Of a stretch of 64,000 bases of DNA, positions 45,347 through 53,588 are shown piece after piece. Within the stretch, counting starts at the first letter, position 1. Each line of letters starts with the position of its first letter. A program made the position numbers and the translations under genes. The stretch spans positions 2,790,001 to 2,854,000 of the forward strand of contig OZ257249.1 in NCBI GenBank assembly GCA_965279565.1, read 5' to 3'. This DNA comes from Tagaea sp965279565 (lineage in GTDB: Bacteria > Pseudomonadota > Alphaproteobacteria > CACIAM-22H2). The notes under the pieces are model-generated. The model did not search any database and was not told the origin of the DNA. It was given only the letters and a program-made list of their open reading frames with translations.

Positions 45347-46212
45347 GCCTTGCCTCCCTTGCGGCGCAGGAAGCCGTCGGGCGACAGCGACATCAGGTAC
45401 TTCTCCGGCAGACGGCGGTCGATCTCGAACGTGTCGTTCTCGGCCAGGAACTGGCGTGCCGCGGCAAGCGGGCCCTCGTTGGGCACGGGATGGAAGCCCA
45501 TCAGGTCGTTGAGCGTGTCCTCAACCACGTAATAGCCGCCGGGCTTCACGAAGCGCGAATAGAGGCGCAGTTCCTTAAGCACGTGCTCCTTCTCGTGGTC
45601 GCTGTCGGCGATCACCAGCACGCTCTTGCCCTTGCAGCGGCGCGCCACCTCGCCGAGCATTTCCTTCGAGCCGCTGTCGCCCTCGAGATACGTGATGCGG
45701 CCGCCCTTTTTGGGCTTGTGCTTGAGGTTCTTGAGCGAGATGTCGACGCCCAGCACCTCGCCGTGGCCGATCAGGTCCAGCACGTGCGCGAAGAAGACCG
45801 ATGCGCCGCCGAACATGACGCCGAGTTCGAGCACGATGTCGGGCTTCTGGCGCCAGATCAGCTCCTGATAGGCCCAACAGTCCGAAGGCGACTTGATGAT
45901 GTGGTGGCCGAGCCAGGTCTGCTGCATCTCGGGGATGCCGTACTTGTAGGCCTGGTGGATGTAATAATAGTGGTAGCGCAGATATTCGCGCACCGTCATG
46001 TCGGCCACGCGCTCGACGTTCGTCTGGTCGGCGAACAGCGACGCGATGCCCGCGATGTGCGGATTGGAATAGAGCAGCTTGGGCGCCACGTTCTCCTTGG
46101 CGCAGAAGGCGGCGCGCGCGGCGTGCCCGTCGTTCATCTTCTTCGCGACGAGGAACGCGACATAGGCCTTCGCGATCGCATGGTCGCTGGCGTGGTCGAG
46201 ATCGAAGTTCAT
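45343..46212 (-). CDS. CmcI-like cephalosporin hydroxylase/rhamnosyl O-methyltransferase family
   Basis: The 289-residue protein has a SAM-dependent Rossmann core: VLELGVMFGGASVFFAHVLDLIG (motif I), VLGVDISLKNLK, VLVIADSDHEKEHVLKELRLYSRFVKPGGYYVVEDT. This is the CmcI/rhamnosyl O-methyltransferase family, whose members methylate or hydroxylate sugars and antibiotics. The N-terminal 90 residues (YLRYHYYYIHQAYKYGIPEMQQTWLG) are characteristic of the group. A sugar O-methyl step is the most likely role given the neighbours. Confidence 0.8.
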   Translation of the reverse strand: MNFDLDHASDHAIAKAYVAFLVAKKMNDGHAARAAFCAKENVAPKLLYSNPHIAGIASLFADQTNVERVADMTVREYLRYHYYYIHQAYKYGIPEMQQTWLGHHIIKSPSDCWAYQELIWRQKPDIVLELGVMFGGASVFFAHVLDLIGHGEVLGVDISLKNLKHKPKKGGRITYLEGDSGSKEMLGEVARRCKGKSVLVIADSDHEKEHVLKELRLYSRFVKPGGYYVVEDTLNDLMGFHPVPNEGPLAAARQFLAENDTFEIDRRLPEKYLMSLSPDGFLRRKGGKA

Positions 46213-47102
46213 GCGGTCCTTCCGTCCTTCGGGCCGTCTTTCAGTTTCAGGCAGGCGCGTACCATGCCCGCAAGAAACGCATCGAGATCGCCGTCCTGCG
46301 GGCCGTCGCTGCCCACGTAATCGAGGGCGCGCGGGGCAGGGGTATCTGCCGCCGGCGCTTCGACCGCAGGCACGTAGCCCAGGATCGGTGCCGCGACGGC
46401 GGCGACTCGCGCGGCGAAATCGCGCACCGACAGGGTATCGCGCCCGGCGACATTTCGCACACGTTCCGCGACCGGCGCTTCGGCCAGCCGGGCCGCCACC
46501 GCCCGGCCCACGCCCGATGCGGCGACGAAGTTGCGGGTCTGCAGGCCCGCCGACCTCAGCACGATCCGCCGGTCGTTCACCGCATCGCGCGGGAAGCCGA
46601 ACGGGATCAGCGCCCAGCGTTCGAAATGCGCCAGGTCCTTGGGCATGCCGTAGACGTTGCACGGGCGCAGGATGTCGCACGCGATGCCCGACGAAGCGGC
46701 GATGCGCTCGCTTTCCAGATGCAGGCGCGCGTAGTCGCCGCGCGGGTCGGGCTTGCTCGCCTCGTCGATGTGCCCTTCGAGCGGGCCATAGACATGGGCG
46801 CTGGAGACATAGACGAGCCGCGCCACACCCTGTTCCTTCGCGCGCGCGGCCAACGCGCGCAAGCCTTCGCCGGCGATCGTGGCGGCGTGCCGGCCGCGCG
46901 CACTTTCCTCGGTGATGCCGGCGGCATGGACGAGCACGTCCACGCCGTCGAGCTCCAGCCACTTCGCCCCTTCGGGCCGGGACAGGTCGTATTCGCCGCG
47001 CTCGAGCGGTCGCACGCCGTGCCCCGCCGCGACGAGGGATTCAAGGATGCCGCGCCCGACCACGCCGGTCGCACCGGTCAGGGCAACCAGCCGGGTCTTC
47101 AC
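46209..47102 (-). CDS. NAD-dependent epimerase/dehydratase
   Basis: The 297-residue extended short-chain dehydrogenase has the dinucleotide motif TGATGVVGRGIL (GxxGxxG) at residues 9-20. The catalytic Ser comes in YVSSAHVYGP, and the usual YxxxK is YARLHLE (Tyr present, Lys replaced). It resembles nucleotide-sugar epimerases and 4-reductases. The GTG at 47102 overlaps the RfbC-like stop as GTGA. The missing Lys could mean altered chemistry, or that the true motif lies elsewhere. Confidence 0.82.
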   Translation of the reverse strand: MKTRLVALTGATGVVGRGILESLVAAGHGVRPLERGEYDLSRPEGAKWLELDGVDVLVHAAGITEESARGRHAATIAGEGLRALAARAKEQGVARLVYVSSAHVYGPLEGHIDEASKPDPRGDYARLHLESERIAASSGIACDILRPCNVYGMPKDLAHFERWALIPFGFPRDAVNDRRIVLRSAGLQTRNFVAASGVGRAVAARLAEAPVAERVRNVAGRDTLSVRDFAARVAAVAAPILGYVPAVEAPAADTPAPRALDYVGSDGPQDGDLDAFLAGMVRACLKLKDGPKDGRTA

Positions 47103-47662
47103 CAGTCGATCCCGGCGACGAAGGGCGTATCGAACGTCGCGAAGGCCGGGTGCGCGCGGTCGCGTTCGCTTAAAGTCGGTTCGCGCGTCGGCCACGGGAT
47201 CGCGAGCGTGGGATCGTTCCACGCAATACCGCCCTCGGCGGTCGGCTCGTAGGCCGCATCGACCTTGTAGACGAACAGCGTGTCGTCGGTCAGCGTGCAG
47301 TAGCCGTGCGCGAATCCCTTGGGGATGACGATCCAGCGGGGTGCGTCGGCATTCAGCACGTGGGAATCCCACTGGCCGTAGGTGGGCGATCCCTTGCGCA
47401 GGTCGACGAACACGTCGAGCACCGCACCGGCCGCACAACGCACGATCTTGGTCTCGGCATGCGGCGGGCGCTGGAAATGCAGGCCGCGCACGGTGTTCTT
47501 TGCCTTCGTGAAGGCCTCGTTCTCCTGCTCGAAGGCGACGGGCAAGCCGTGGGCGGCCCAGATGTCGGCGTCGAACAGTCGGCCGAAATGGCCGCGCGCG
47601 TCGCGCCGGGCCGACAGGCCGATCTCGTAGGTGCCTTCAAGTTTCAGCGGGGTGACGATCAT
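47099..47662 (-). CDS. rfbC: RfbC-like dTDP-4-dehydrorhamnose 3,5-epimerase
   Basis: The 187-residue cupin enzyme matches RfbC: DARGHFGRLFD, FEQENEAFTKAKNTVRGLHFQ with the catalytic-type His, FVDLRKGSPTYGQWDSHVL, and IPKGFAHGYCTLTDDTLFVYKVDA. It inverts C3 and C5 of a dTDP-4-keto-6-deoxysugar. RfbA, RfbB and RfbD are not in this window and would be needed from elsewhere, so the exact nucleotide sugar is not known. It is the second gene of the six-gene unit. Confidence 0.9.
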   Translation of the reverse strand: MIVTPLKLEGTYEIGLSARRDARGHFGRLFDADIWAAHGLPVAFEQENEAFTKAKNTVRGLHFQRPPHAETKIVRCAAGAVLDVFVDLRKGSPTYGQWDSHVLNADAPRWIVIPKGFAHGYCTLTDDTLFVYKVDAAYEPTAEGGIAWNDPTLAIPWPTREPTLSERDRAHPAFATFDTPFVAGIDW

Positions 47663-48372
47663 GGCGGCTTGATCAGGATTCCCTGGCCGGTGGGCAGGCC
47701 CAGCACGCGCAGGCCGCGCTCGGCGGCGAACGCGTCGAAGGCGCGCTTCTGGTGGATGTGGGCCATCCAGTTGTAATCGTCGAGCAGCACGATGGCGCCC
47801 GGCGAAAGCTTCGGCCAGAAATGCGTGGCCGCCGCGATCTCGGGCAAAGCGATGTTCATGTCGATCGAAAGGTACGCGACGCGCTCGGCCGTCACCTGCG
47901 CCAGCGTGCCGGGCACGGCCCCGGGCACGATGCGGATGTTCGGATAGTCGCGGAACTTCGCGGTGACCTGCGAAAGCGTGTCCTGGTTGCGATAGTCGTT
48001 GTTGTAGGCCTGCAGGCCGATGGCGCGTTCGCCGTCGGAAAGCTGCTCGTCGGGCAGGCCGTCGAACGTGTCGAGCAGCCACATCGCGCGGTCGGCGCGT
48101 TTTGCAAAGCCGGTCCAGTGCGCGATCGTGCCGGACAGTATCCCGGTATGGACGCCGCACTCGACGAAATCGCCGGGGACGCGCAGCGCCTGCTCGGCCG
48201 CCCAGACCGCGATCCAGGCGCGCCATTCGACATGCAGGTCGAGCCGCCGCAGCGTGCCGACCTGCATGCCGAAACGGTAGGCATTCTGGAATCGCGGGTC
48301 GGCAAGGAACTCGCAATTGTGGAACGTCGCCAGCCCGTCGGCGTTATATTGCGGCAGGTTCGAATCGGTCAC
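47659..48372 (-). CDS. TylF/MycF-family sugar O-methyltransferase
   Basis: The 237-residue protein shows the TylF/MycF pattern: GDFVECGVHTGILSGTI (SAM site), MWLLDTFDGLPDEQL, AYLSIDMNIALPEIAAATHFWPKLSPGAIVLLDDYNW with acidic metal ligands. Family members methylate hydroxyls of deoxysugars. GTG at 48372 is chosen because it gives the common TDSNLPQYNADG start; further in-frame starts upstream cross the divergent gene's promoter. It is the first gene of the cassette, 97 bases from the divergent formyltransferase gene. Confidence 0.83.
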   Translation of the reverse strand: MTDSNLPQYNADGLATFHNCEFLADPRFQNAYRFGMQVGTLRRLDLHVEWRAWIAVWAAEQALRVPGDFVECGVHTGILSGTIAHWTGFAKRADRAMWLLDTFDGLPDEQLSDGERAIGLQAYNNDYRNQDTLSQVTAKFRDYPNIRIVPGAVPGTLAQVTAERVAYLSIDMNIALPEIAAATHFWPKLSPGAIVLLDDYNWMAHIHQKRAFDAFAAERGLRVLGLPTGQGILIKPP

Positions 48373-48469
48373 TGGCGGCACACTCCCGCGCGGAATCGCA
48401 ACGTGGCGAGGGTGCGCTGGCCGCAAATCGAAAGCAAGCCGCCCAGTGCGGCGACATCGGCGAGGGGCG

Positions 48470-49177
48470 ATGCCCGGCGAGATCATCCTGCTGACCGGCG
48501 AACGCGAGGGCCCGTACCTCGCCGAACACCTGAAGATCCACGCGCCCGACCAGCGCGTCATCCACGTGTCGACGCGCGAGGCGCTGGATGCGGCCTTCAT
48601 CGAGAAGGTCGGGCGCCGCCGGCTGATCGCGTTCACGACCAACGTCGTCGTGCCCGGCCGGCACATCGCGGCGTGCGAATGCGGCGCCTACAATTTCCAC
48701 CCCGGCCCGCCGAGCTATCCCGGCGTCTATCCGGAAAGCTTCGCCGTGTGGGAAGGCGCCACGCGCTTCGGCGCCACCGCGCACCAGATGGTCAAGCAGG
48801 TCGATGCCGGCCCGATCGTCGCGACCGAATGGTTCGACATCGACGTGTCGTGGGGCCGCATGAAGGTGGCGACACTCGCCTTCCAGGCGCTCGTACGCCT
48901 GTTCACCGGCGTGGCCGCGCACCTCGCCAAGGACGACGCGCCGCTGCCGGCGACCGGCGAGGGGTGGACCGGGCCCACGCGCCTGCGCGCCGAGTTCGAG
49001 AAGTTCTGCGCGATCCCGCCCGACATTTCCGCGGAGGAATACCGCCGCCGCTTCCGGTCGTTCGGCGAAGGCCCGTTCAAGGACCTCAACGTCACGATCC
49101 ACGGCCACCGCTACGTACTGGAAGCGCCGTGGACGGAAGCGGATCTGGCGAAGGAGATGGGGAACCCCTCACCCTAG
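48470..49177 (+). CDS. Formyltransferase-family protein, C-terminus altered by a repeat
   Basis: The 235-residue protein has the formyl-THF transferase signature: CGAYNFHPGPPSYPG, with Asn75 and His77, and VDAGPIV with Asp112, matching the Asn-His-Asp triad spacing of Fmt, PurN and sugar N-formyltransferases. The latter make formamido sugars for surface glycans. The last residues (GNPSP) and the TAG stop come from the left arm of the inverted repeat at 49165-49288, so the original C-terminus may have been different. It is divergent from the six-gene cassette. Confidence 0.82.
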   Translation: MPGEIILLTGEREGPYLAEHLKIHAPDQRVIHVSTREALDAAFIEKVGRRRLIAFTTNVVVPGRHIAACECGAYNFHPGPPSYPGVYPESFAVWEGATRFGATAHQMVKQVDAGPIVATEWFDIDVSWGRMKVATLAFQALVRLFTGVAAHLAKDDAPLPATGEGWTGPTRLRAEFEKFCAIPPDISAEEYRRRFRSFGEGPFKDLNVTIHGHRYVLEAPWTEADLAKEMGNPSP

Positions 49178-49288
49178 CCCTCTCCCGCAAGGGGAGAGGG
49201 AATCACACCGTTTGCGTGGATGCATGGTGCGTGCGTCACCAAAACTGGAATCCCCTCTCCCCTTGCGGGAGAGGGCTAGGGTGAGGGG
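49165..49288. repeat. Inverted-repeat element with perfect 36-base arms
   Basis: The left arm 49165-49200 and the right arm 49252-49288 are exact reverse complements over 36 bases. Each contains CCCTAGCCCTCTCCCGC or its complement. The arms are separated by about 51 bases. Each arm is itself partly self-complementary (CCCTCTCCCGCAAGGGGAGAGGG). No transposase is present. Similar GC-rich units are scattered in many proteobacterial genomes as REP-like or MITE-like elements. The left arm supplies the end of the formyltransferase gene. The region 49289-49477 to its right has no gene but holds AGGTTAC/GGTAACCT (49455-49469), a small palindrome. Confidence 0.8.
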
Positions 49289-49477
49289 ATGCTCGCAACA
49301 ACTCTCCAACTCTCCGGTTGTAGAAAAATAATTCCTATGATAGGATAATCGCCAACTGCCAGACGACCGGCGGGGCGCTGTTTGAAAAGTGAATATGCGG
49401 ATGTAGGACGAAGTGCGGGACAGGTTACAATCCTGCAACTTCAAGGGGATAAATAGGTTACGGTAACCTGTCGTCGC

Positions 49478-49687
49478 CTATTTTTTTTGCTTCCGGCGCC
49501 TGTCCGCCGGTTTTGCGGCAGGCTTTTTCGGATCGCGGAGCGGGCCGAAGCCGTAGCCGGCGGCGACCAGCGCGAAGGAAGGCGCGACCGGGGCAGGGGT
49601 GTTGTCCTGCATCTCTGCCGTGCGCGCGAAGGCCGGCGGCGGGGCCGCCAGCAACGCGCGCAGCAGCAGGGGTGCGACGTTCAGCAT
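49478..49687 (-). CDS. Small secreted-like unknown protein after the FlgN-like gene
   Basis: No family was recognised. The 69-residue product has a hydrophobic N-terminus (LNVAPLLLRALLAAPPPAFA) like a signal peptide, a Pro/Ala stretch and a strongly basic tail (PADRRRKQKK). Its ATG overlaps the end of the FlgN-like gene by seven bases. The gene could be real and coupled, but it is short and GC-biased, so a chance frame is possible. Confidence 0.4.
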   Translation of the reverse strand: MLNVAPLLLRALLAAPPPAFARTAEMQDNTPAPVAPSFALVAAGYGFGPLRDPKKPAAKPADRRRKQKK

Positions 49688-50172
49688 TTCTCGTCGAGCA
49701 CGACCGCGGCGTAGCTGAATCCGGGCTTCTTCATGTTCGGCTGCGGCTTGGCACCCGCCTTGTTGTAGCCGGCGGCGGCCGAGCGGTCGGCGTTCCACAC
49801 TTCGGCGATCGCCTTCATGACGCCTTCGTTGACCTTGCGGGCCGAGGCGATCGCGCGCTCGTTGCGCAGCGCCACTTCGTGCACGCGGTTGAGGGCGACC
49901 TCGATCTCTTCCTGCACGACGGGCAGGGCGGCCTTCAGGGCGGCGGCGTTCTCGCGCATCTGGCGCACGGCCAGCGCGTAGAGGCGCACCAGTTCCTTCT
50001 TCTCGTCCTGGAGCGCGCCCACTTCCGGCGTCTTCATGTCGATGAGCAGGGCGGTCTCGCGTTCGAGCAGGTGGATCAGGCTCGCCGAGACGGTGACGAG
50101 GTTGTCGATCTGCGCTCGGCAGGACGGGGCGGGCGCCGCGTGGACCTTCGGGGTGTCAGCGAGCTGTGCCAT
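49681..50172 (-). CDS. FlgN-like flagellar chaperone
   Basis: The 163-residue protein is mostly long helices: RAQIDNLVTVSASLIHLLERETALLIDMKTPEV followed by LQDEKKELVRLYALAVRQMREN. This is the FlgN-type pattern of chaperones for the junction proteins FlgK and FlgL. It overlaps the flgJ-like gene by 17 bases and follows flgI, a common alphaproteobacterial order. A conserved-looking tail (NKAGAKPQPNMKKPGFSYAAVVLDEKC) follows the helices. The identity is moderate because sequence similarity within FlgN is low. Confidence 0.7.
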   Translation of the reverse strand: MAQLADTPKVHAAPAPSCRAQIDNLVTVSASLIHLLERETALLIDMKTPEVGALQDEKKELVRLYALAVRQMRENAAALKAALPVVQEEIEVALNRVHEVALRNERAIASARKVNEGVMKAIAEVWNADRSAAAGYNKAGAKPQPNMKKPGFSYAAVVLDEKC

Positions 50173-50518
50173 TTGCCTTCTCCTGGATCTTGATGATTTC
50201 GCTGGCGATGGCCGGGGCGAGCCCGATGCCGCCGGCCTTCGTGATGTTCTTGGCGTAGGCGTTGACGAGCATCGAGCGCGTGCTCTCCTCGCCCATGCCG
50301 CCGCCGGTGACGCCGTCGACGCCGACCGTGTTGAACATGTGGTTGAACATCTGCTCGAGGAACACGGTCTCGAATTCCTCGGCGGTCTTGCGGACCTTCG
50401 CCGGGTCGAGACCCGCCTGCGTGCCGGGGCGCTTGATCGCATTGAGGCGGCTTGCGGCGGCGTTCTCCTGCGCGGAGGCGCTGGCGACGGCGACGTTCAT
50501 GGCGGAAGAGGCATCCAT
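50156..50518 (-). CDS. flgJ: Rod-binding protein, FlgJ N-terminal type
   Basis: The 120-residue protein matches only the N-terminal rod-capping domain of FlgJ: KVRKTAEEFETVFLEQMFNHMF, GGGMGEESTRSMLVNAYAKNITKAGGIGLA. The muramidase domain of enteric FlgJ is missing, which is normal for alphaproteobacteria, where a separate enzyme cuts the wall. ATG overlaps the flgI stop as ATGA. Confidence 0.88.
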   Translation of the reverse strand: MDASSAMNVAVASASAQENAAASRLNAIKRPGTQAGLDPAKVRKTAEEFETVFLEQMFNHMFNTVGVDGVTGGGMGEESTRSMLVNAYAKNITKAGGIGLAPAIASEIIKIQEKANGTAR

Positions 50519-51663
50519 CAGAGCACCGAGATCTCGGCCTGGAGGGCGCCGGCGGCCTTAATCGCCTGCAGGATCGTGATCATGTCGCGCGGCGTGATGC
50601 CCAGCGCGTTGAGGCCGTTGACCAGCTCCTGCAGCGTGACGCTGCCGGGCAGCACGGCCAGGCGCCGGCCAGTACCCTCGTCGACCTGGATGTCGGTGCG
50701 GTTGACCGTCGTGGTCGTGCCGGTCGTCGAGAAGGGGTTGGGCTGGCTCACCTGCGGCGTCTCGGTGATGCGGATCGTCAGGTTGCCCTGGGCGATCGCG
50801 ACCGTGGAGATGCGCACGCTCTCGCCCATCACGATGGTGCCGGACTTCTCGTCGATGACGACGCGGGCCATCTGGTCGGGCGTGATCAGGAGCTGCTCGA
50901 TGTCGGTGAGGAAGCCCACGACGTCGTTGCGGCGGCCCGGGGGCGGGATGACGATGAGCGTGCCCGGATCGCGCGGACGGGCCGACGGGGCGCCGGCGAA
51001 CGCGTTGATCGCCTGCGCCATGCGGCGGGCGGTCGTGAAGTCGGGGTTGCGCAGCGTGATGTTGACCGTCTCGAGCGACGAGAGCTCGAAGGTGACCTCG
51101 CGTTCGACGATGGCGCCGTTGGCCACGCGACCGCCGGTCGGCGTGCCGCGGGTGACCGAAGCGCCGGCACCGGCCGCCGCGAAGCCCGAGATCGCCACCG
51201 GACCCTGGCCGACCGCGTAGACCTCGCCGTCCGCACCCAGGAGCGGGGTGACGAGCAGCGTGCCGCCCATCAGGTTCGTCGCGTCGCCCATGGCGCCCAC
51301 GGTGATGTCCATGCGCGTGCCGGTCCGCGCGAAGGCGGGCAGCGTCGCGGTGACCATCACGGCGGCGACGTTCTTGGTGCGAAGGGTGTTCGAGATGTCG
51401 CGGGTGTTGACACCCATGCGCTCGAGCATGCCGATCACCGACTGCTGGGTGAACGGCGAGTTGTTGATCGTGTCGCCCGTGCCGTTGAGCCCGACCACCA
51501 GGCCGTAGCCGACCAGCATGTTCTGGCGCACGCCCTCGAAGTCGGCGATGTCCTTGATGCGGACCCGGCCCTGCGCGTGGGCATCGCCGGTCGCGAAGAG
51601 GGCGCCTGTCGCCAGCATTGCGGCGACGAGTGCGGTGAGGAGGGTTTTGGTTCGGCTCGCCAT
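50518..51663 (-). CDS. flgI: Flagellar P-ring protein FlgI
   Basis: The 381-residue FlgI begins with a signal peptide (MASRTKTLLTALVAAMLATG, likely cut after AHA). Conserved body motifs follow: IKDIADFEGVRQNMLVGYGLVVGLNGTGD, FARTGTRMDITVGAMGDATNL, GGTLLVTPL and RVVIDEKSGTIVMGE. It forms the periplasmic ring around the rod. The start at 51663 gives a clean signal peptide; longer readings would begin in the sigma-54 promoter region. Confidence 0.96.
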   Translation of the reverse strand: MASRTKTLLTALVAAMLATGALFATGDAHAQGRVRIKDIADFEGVRQNMLVGYGLVVGLNGTGDTINNSPFTQQSVIGMLERMGVNTRDISNTLRTKNVAAVMVTATLPAFARTGTRMDITVGAMGDATNLMGGTLLVTPLLGADGEVYAVGQGPVAISGFAAAGAGASVTRGTPTGGRVANGAIVEREVTFELSSLETVNITLRNPDFTTARRMAQAINAFAGAPSARPRDPGTLIVIPPPGRRNDVVGFLTDIEQLLITPDQMARVVIDEKSGTIVMGESVRISTVAIAQGNLTIRITETPQVSQPNPFSTTGTTTTVNRTDIQVDEGTGRRLAVLPGSVTLQELVNGLNALGITPRDMITILQAIKAAGALQAEISVL

Positions 51664-51705
51664 GATCTTTCTTTCCGCCCGTGCTTCGGGTTCCGGGATA
51701 TCCTT

Positions 51706-51721
51706 TGCGAGTCCCATGCCA
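51706..51721 (-). promoter_or_regulatory. Sigma-54-like promoter of flgI
   Basis: On the minus strand TGGCATGGGACTCGCA resembles TGGCAC-N5-TTGCA with the key GG and GC at correct spacing; -24 has one change and -12 has one. The expected start near 51694 is about 30 bases before the flgI ATG. A FlbD-like box lies 75 bases upstream. Confidence 0.72.
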
Positions 51722-51795
51722 TCCGTCATAGCGTTGAAATCGTTATATTTATGGCTGGGAAAAGGGTGCCCGACCCGGCACGTTCGGCCCCCTTG

Positions 51796-51812
51796 CCCGG
51801 CAGAAATTGCCG
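51796..51812. promoter_or_regulatory. FlbD-like box between flgI and fliX
   Basis: CCCGGCAGAAATTGCCG is a near-perfect palindrome of the shared family. It lies between divergent flgI and fliX and could serve either. It stands 75 bases from the flgI promoter and about 76 bases before the fliX ATG, where no sigma-54 promoter was found. Confidence 0.65.
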
Positions 51813-51887
51813 ATTGCGCAAAAGCGCGCTCGACCGCATCTTGAAGCTGTGTCCGGCGCTTCCCGCGCCGGGTCGGGAGCAGTTGCC

Positions 51888-52316
51888 ATGAAGATCGGCG
51901 AGACGGGCGGTCCGCGATCGGTCGGCGGAGCGCGCAGCAGCGGACGGGCGGTCGGGGCCAAGGGCAGCGATTTCGCGAAGCTCCTGGACGATGCCGGCAA
52001 GGGCACCGATGCCGTCGGTGCGGCAGCCCCGTCGCATGCCGTCGGCGCCATCATCGGCGCCCAGGAGGTCGAGGATTCGACCCAGAGCCCCGGCAACGGC
52101 CGCGCCCGGCAGCGCGCCAACGACATGCTCGACAAGCTCGATGCGCTGCGCGCGGGCCTGCTTTCCGGCACGATGTCGCGCGGCGCCCTGATGGATCTCG
52201 CCCAGATGGTCCGCGCCCGGCCCGAGGCGGGGGCCGACCCGCGGCTCAAGGAAATCCTCGGGGAAATCGAGCTCCGGGCCGCCGTCGAGCTGGCCAAGCT
52301 CGACATGACGCGCTGA
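51888..52316 (+). CDS. fliX: FlbD trans-acting factor FliX
   Basis: The 142-residue protein matches FliX: MKIGETGG at the start, then a variable linker, and the conserved helical C-terminal part MLDKLDALRAGLLSGTMSRGALMDLAQMVRARPEAG and LKEILGEIELRAAVELAKLDM. FliX couples completion of the early flagellar structure to FlbD activity. Its presence supports the identification of FlbD and the lack of a kinase. Start ATG at 51888 follows GGGAGCAGTTGCC. Confidence 0.92.
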   Translation: MKIGETGGPRSVGGARSSGRAVGAKGSDFAKLLDDAGKGTDAVGAAAPSHAVGAIIGAQEVEDSTQSPGNGRARQRANDMLDKLDALRAGLLSGTMSRGALMDLAQMVRARPEAGADPRLKEILGEIELRAAVELAKLDMTR

Positions 52317-52491
52317 CCCTTAAATTTGATGTGAAATTTTCCGCGCGGCGCGCTATTTGCTCCCGCATCGCGACGGGGCGGTCCGCCGTACCCGAGTCGT
52401 GCTTGCGTCACCCACGGGTATTCCGGTAAAAGCCGTGCCGAAACAAAAGAATAAACCGTCCAGCCCTTCTGGTCCCTCGAACGAGGAAGCG

Positions 52492-52911
52492 ATGTCGATT
52501 CCGTTGTTGCCGCCGGACTACCGGCCATCAGAAGACGAAGAGTTCATGAACCCGCTGATGCGGGAGTATTTCCGCCAGAAGCTGCTCAACTGGCGGGCGG
52601 ACCTGCTGAAGGACTCTTCGGAAACGCTCCAGCACCTGCAGGAAGAAACGGTCCCCGAGGCCGACGTCACCGACCGGGCCTCGACCGAGACCGACCGGTT
52701 CACCGAGCTGCGCACCCGCGACCGCGAGCGCAAGCTGATCGGCAAGATCGATTCGGCCCTGCGCCGGATCGACGACGGGACCTACGGCTACTGCGAGGAG
52801 ACCGGCGACCCGATCGGCATCAAGCGCCTCGATGCGCGCCCGATCGCCACGCTGTCGATCGAGGCGCAGGAACGCCACGAGCGCATGGAGCGCATGCAGC
52901 GCGAGGATTGA
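52492..52911 (+). CDS. dksA: RNA-polymerase-binding factor DksA
   Basis: The 139-residue DksA works with ppGpp on RNA polymerase. It begins SIPLLPPDYRPSEDEEFMNP, has the coiled coil (about 25-95, FRQKLLNWRADLLKDSSETLQHLQEE and DRASTETDRFTELRTRDRERKLI), and a C-terminal zinc-finger-like region (GYCEETGDPIGIKRLDARP). Only one of the usual four Cys is present (YCEETGDPI, where C4-type DksA has CxxC), the usual alphaproteobacterial form. ATG 52492 has GAGGAAGCG upstream; GTG 52435 is an alternative start adding 19 residues. Confidence 0.95.
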   Translation: MSIPLLPPDYRPSEDEEFMNPLMREYFRQKLLNWRADLLKDSSETLQHLQEETVPEADVTDRASTETDRFTELRTRDRERKLIGKIDSALRRIDDGTYGYCEETGDPIGIKRLDARPIATLSIEAQERHERMERMQRED

Positions 52912-52947
52912 TCGGGTTCGGGCGGCCGGGGCACCGCCGCCCGGCCG

Positions 52948-53430
52948 TCAGGCTTGGGCGAGGGCGGCGGGTTCGCTGGCGGGCAGGCAGGGGATATAGG
53001 CCCCGTCCTTCGGCGAGCGCACGACGACCGTGGTCTGCGTGCCGGTCACGCCGGGAATGGCCCGGATTTGCTGCTGCACCAGGTCTTCGAGATGGCGGGT
53101 GTCGTGCGCGCGGACCTTGAGCATGAAGCTCCAGGTCCCGTCGACCTGATGGCATTCCTGCACTTCCGGGATCTGGTCGACGGCAGCCGCGAAGCCGGCT
53201 GCGCTGTCCGGCCGGTCGACCGCGGTAGCGATGAACGCCATCACCGGGTAGCCGAGCCGGTCCGGATCGAGCCGGACATGCCAGCCGCGCACGATGCCGG
53301 CCGTGACGAGCTTCTTCACCCGCTCGTTGGTTGCTGAGATTGAAAGGCCGATCTTGCGGCCGAGTTCGGCAAGGGATGCGCGGGCATCTTCCTGCAGCGC
53401 CTCGAGGAGGGCGTAATCTGTTCTGTCCAT
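52948..53430 (-). CDS. Lrp/AsnC-family transcriptional regulator
   Basis: The 160-residue protein has an N-terminal winged helix (TDYALLEALQEDARASLAELGRKIGLSISATNERVKKLVTAGIVRG) and a C-terminal RAM ligand domain (VMAFIATAV through SFMLKVRAHDTRHLEDLVQQQIRAIPGV). Lrp/AsnC regulators sense amino acids; the target is unknown. It stands alone between convergent dksA and the flgH terminator and is probably not part of the flagellar system. ATG 53430 gives the usual MDRTDYALL start. Confidence 0.92.
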   Translation of the reverse strand: MDRTDYALLEALQEDARASLAELGRKIGLSISATNERVKKLVTAGIVRGWHVRLDPDRLGYPVMAFIATAVDRPDSAAGFAAAVDQIPEVQECHQVDGTWSFMLKVRAHDTRHLEDLVQQQIRAIPGVTGTQTTVVVRSPKDGAYIPCLPASEPAALAQA

Positions 53431-53538
53431 AACACGATATTTTGCGAAGCAAATTGCAAATGTCAAACGATTATAATATGTAGTACTCGTTAGCTAAATT
53501 TTTACCATAACTTGTGTGTCTGCCCTCGAAACTGAAAA

Positions 53539-53567
53539 CCCCCCGCCGTCGCCGGCGAGGGGCTTTC
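53539..53567 (-). terminator. Hairpin after flgH, likely terminator of the flgF-flgG-flgA-flgH operon
   Basis: On the minus strand CCCCTCGCCG and CGGCGGGGGG pair around GCGA with one mismatch and are followed by TTTTC. It lies about 22 bases after the flgH stop. Confidence 0.7.
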
Positions 53568-53588
53568 GAGTATCGCAATCCAGTACCG

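Noticed and set aside
52920..52942. GGGCGGC/GCCGCCC hairpin after dksA as a terminator
   Set aside because: No T-run follows on either strand. It may be a chance GC-rich pairing.
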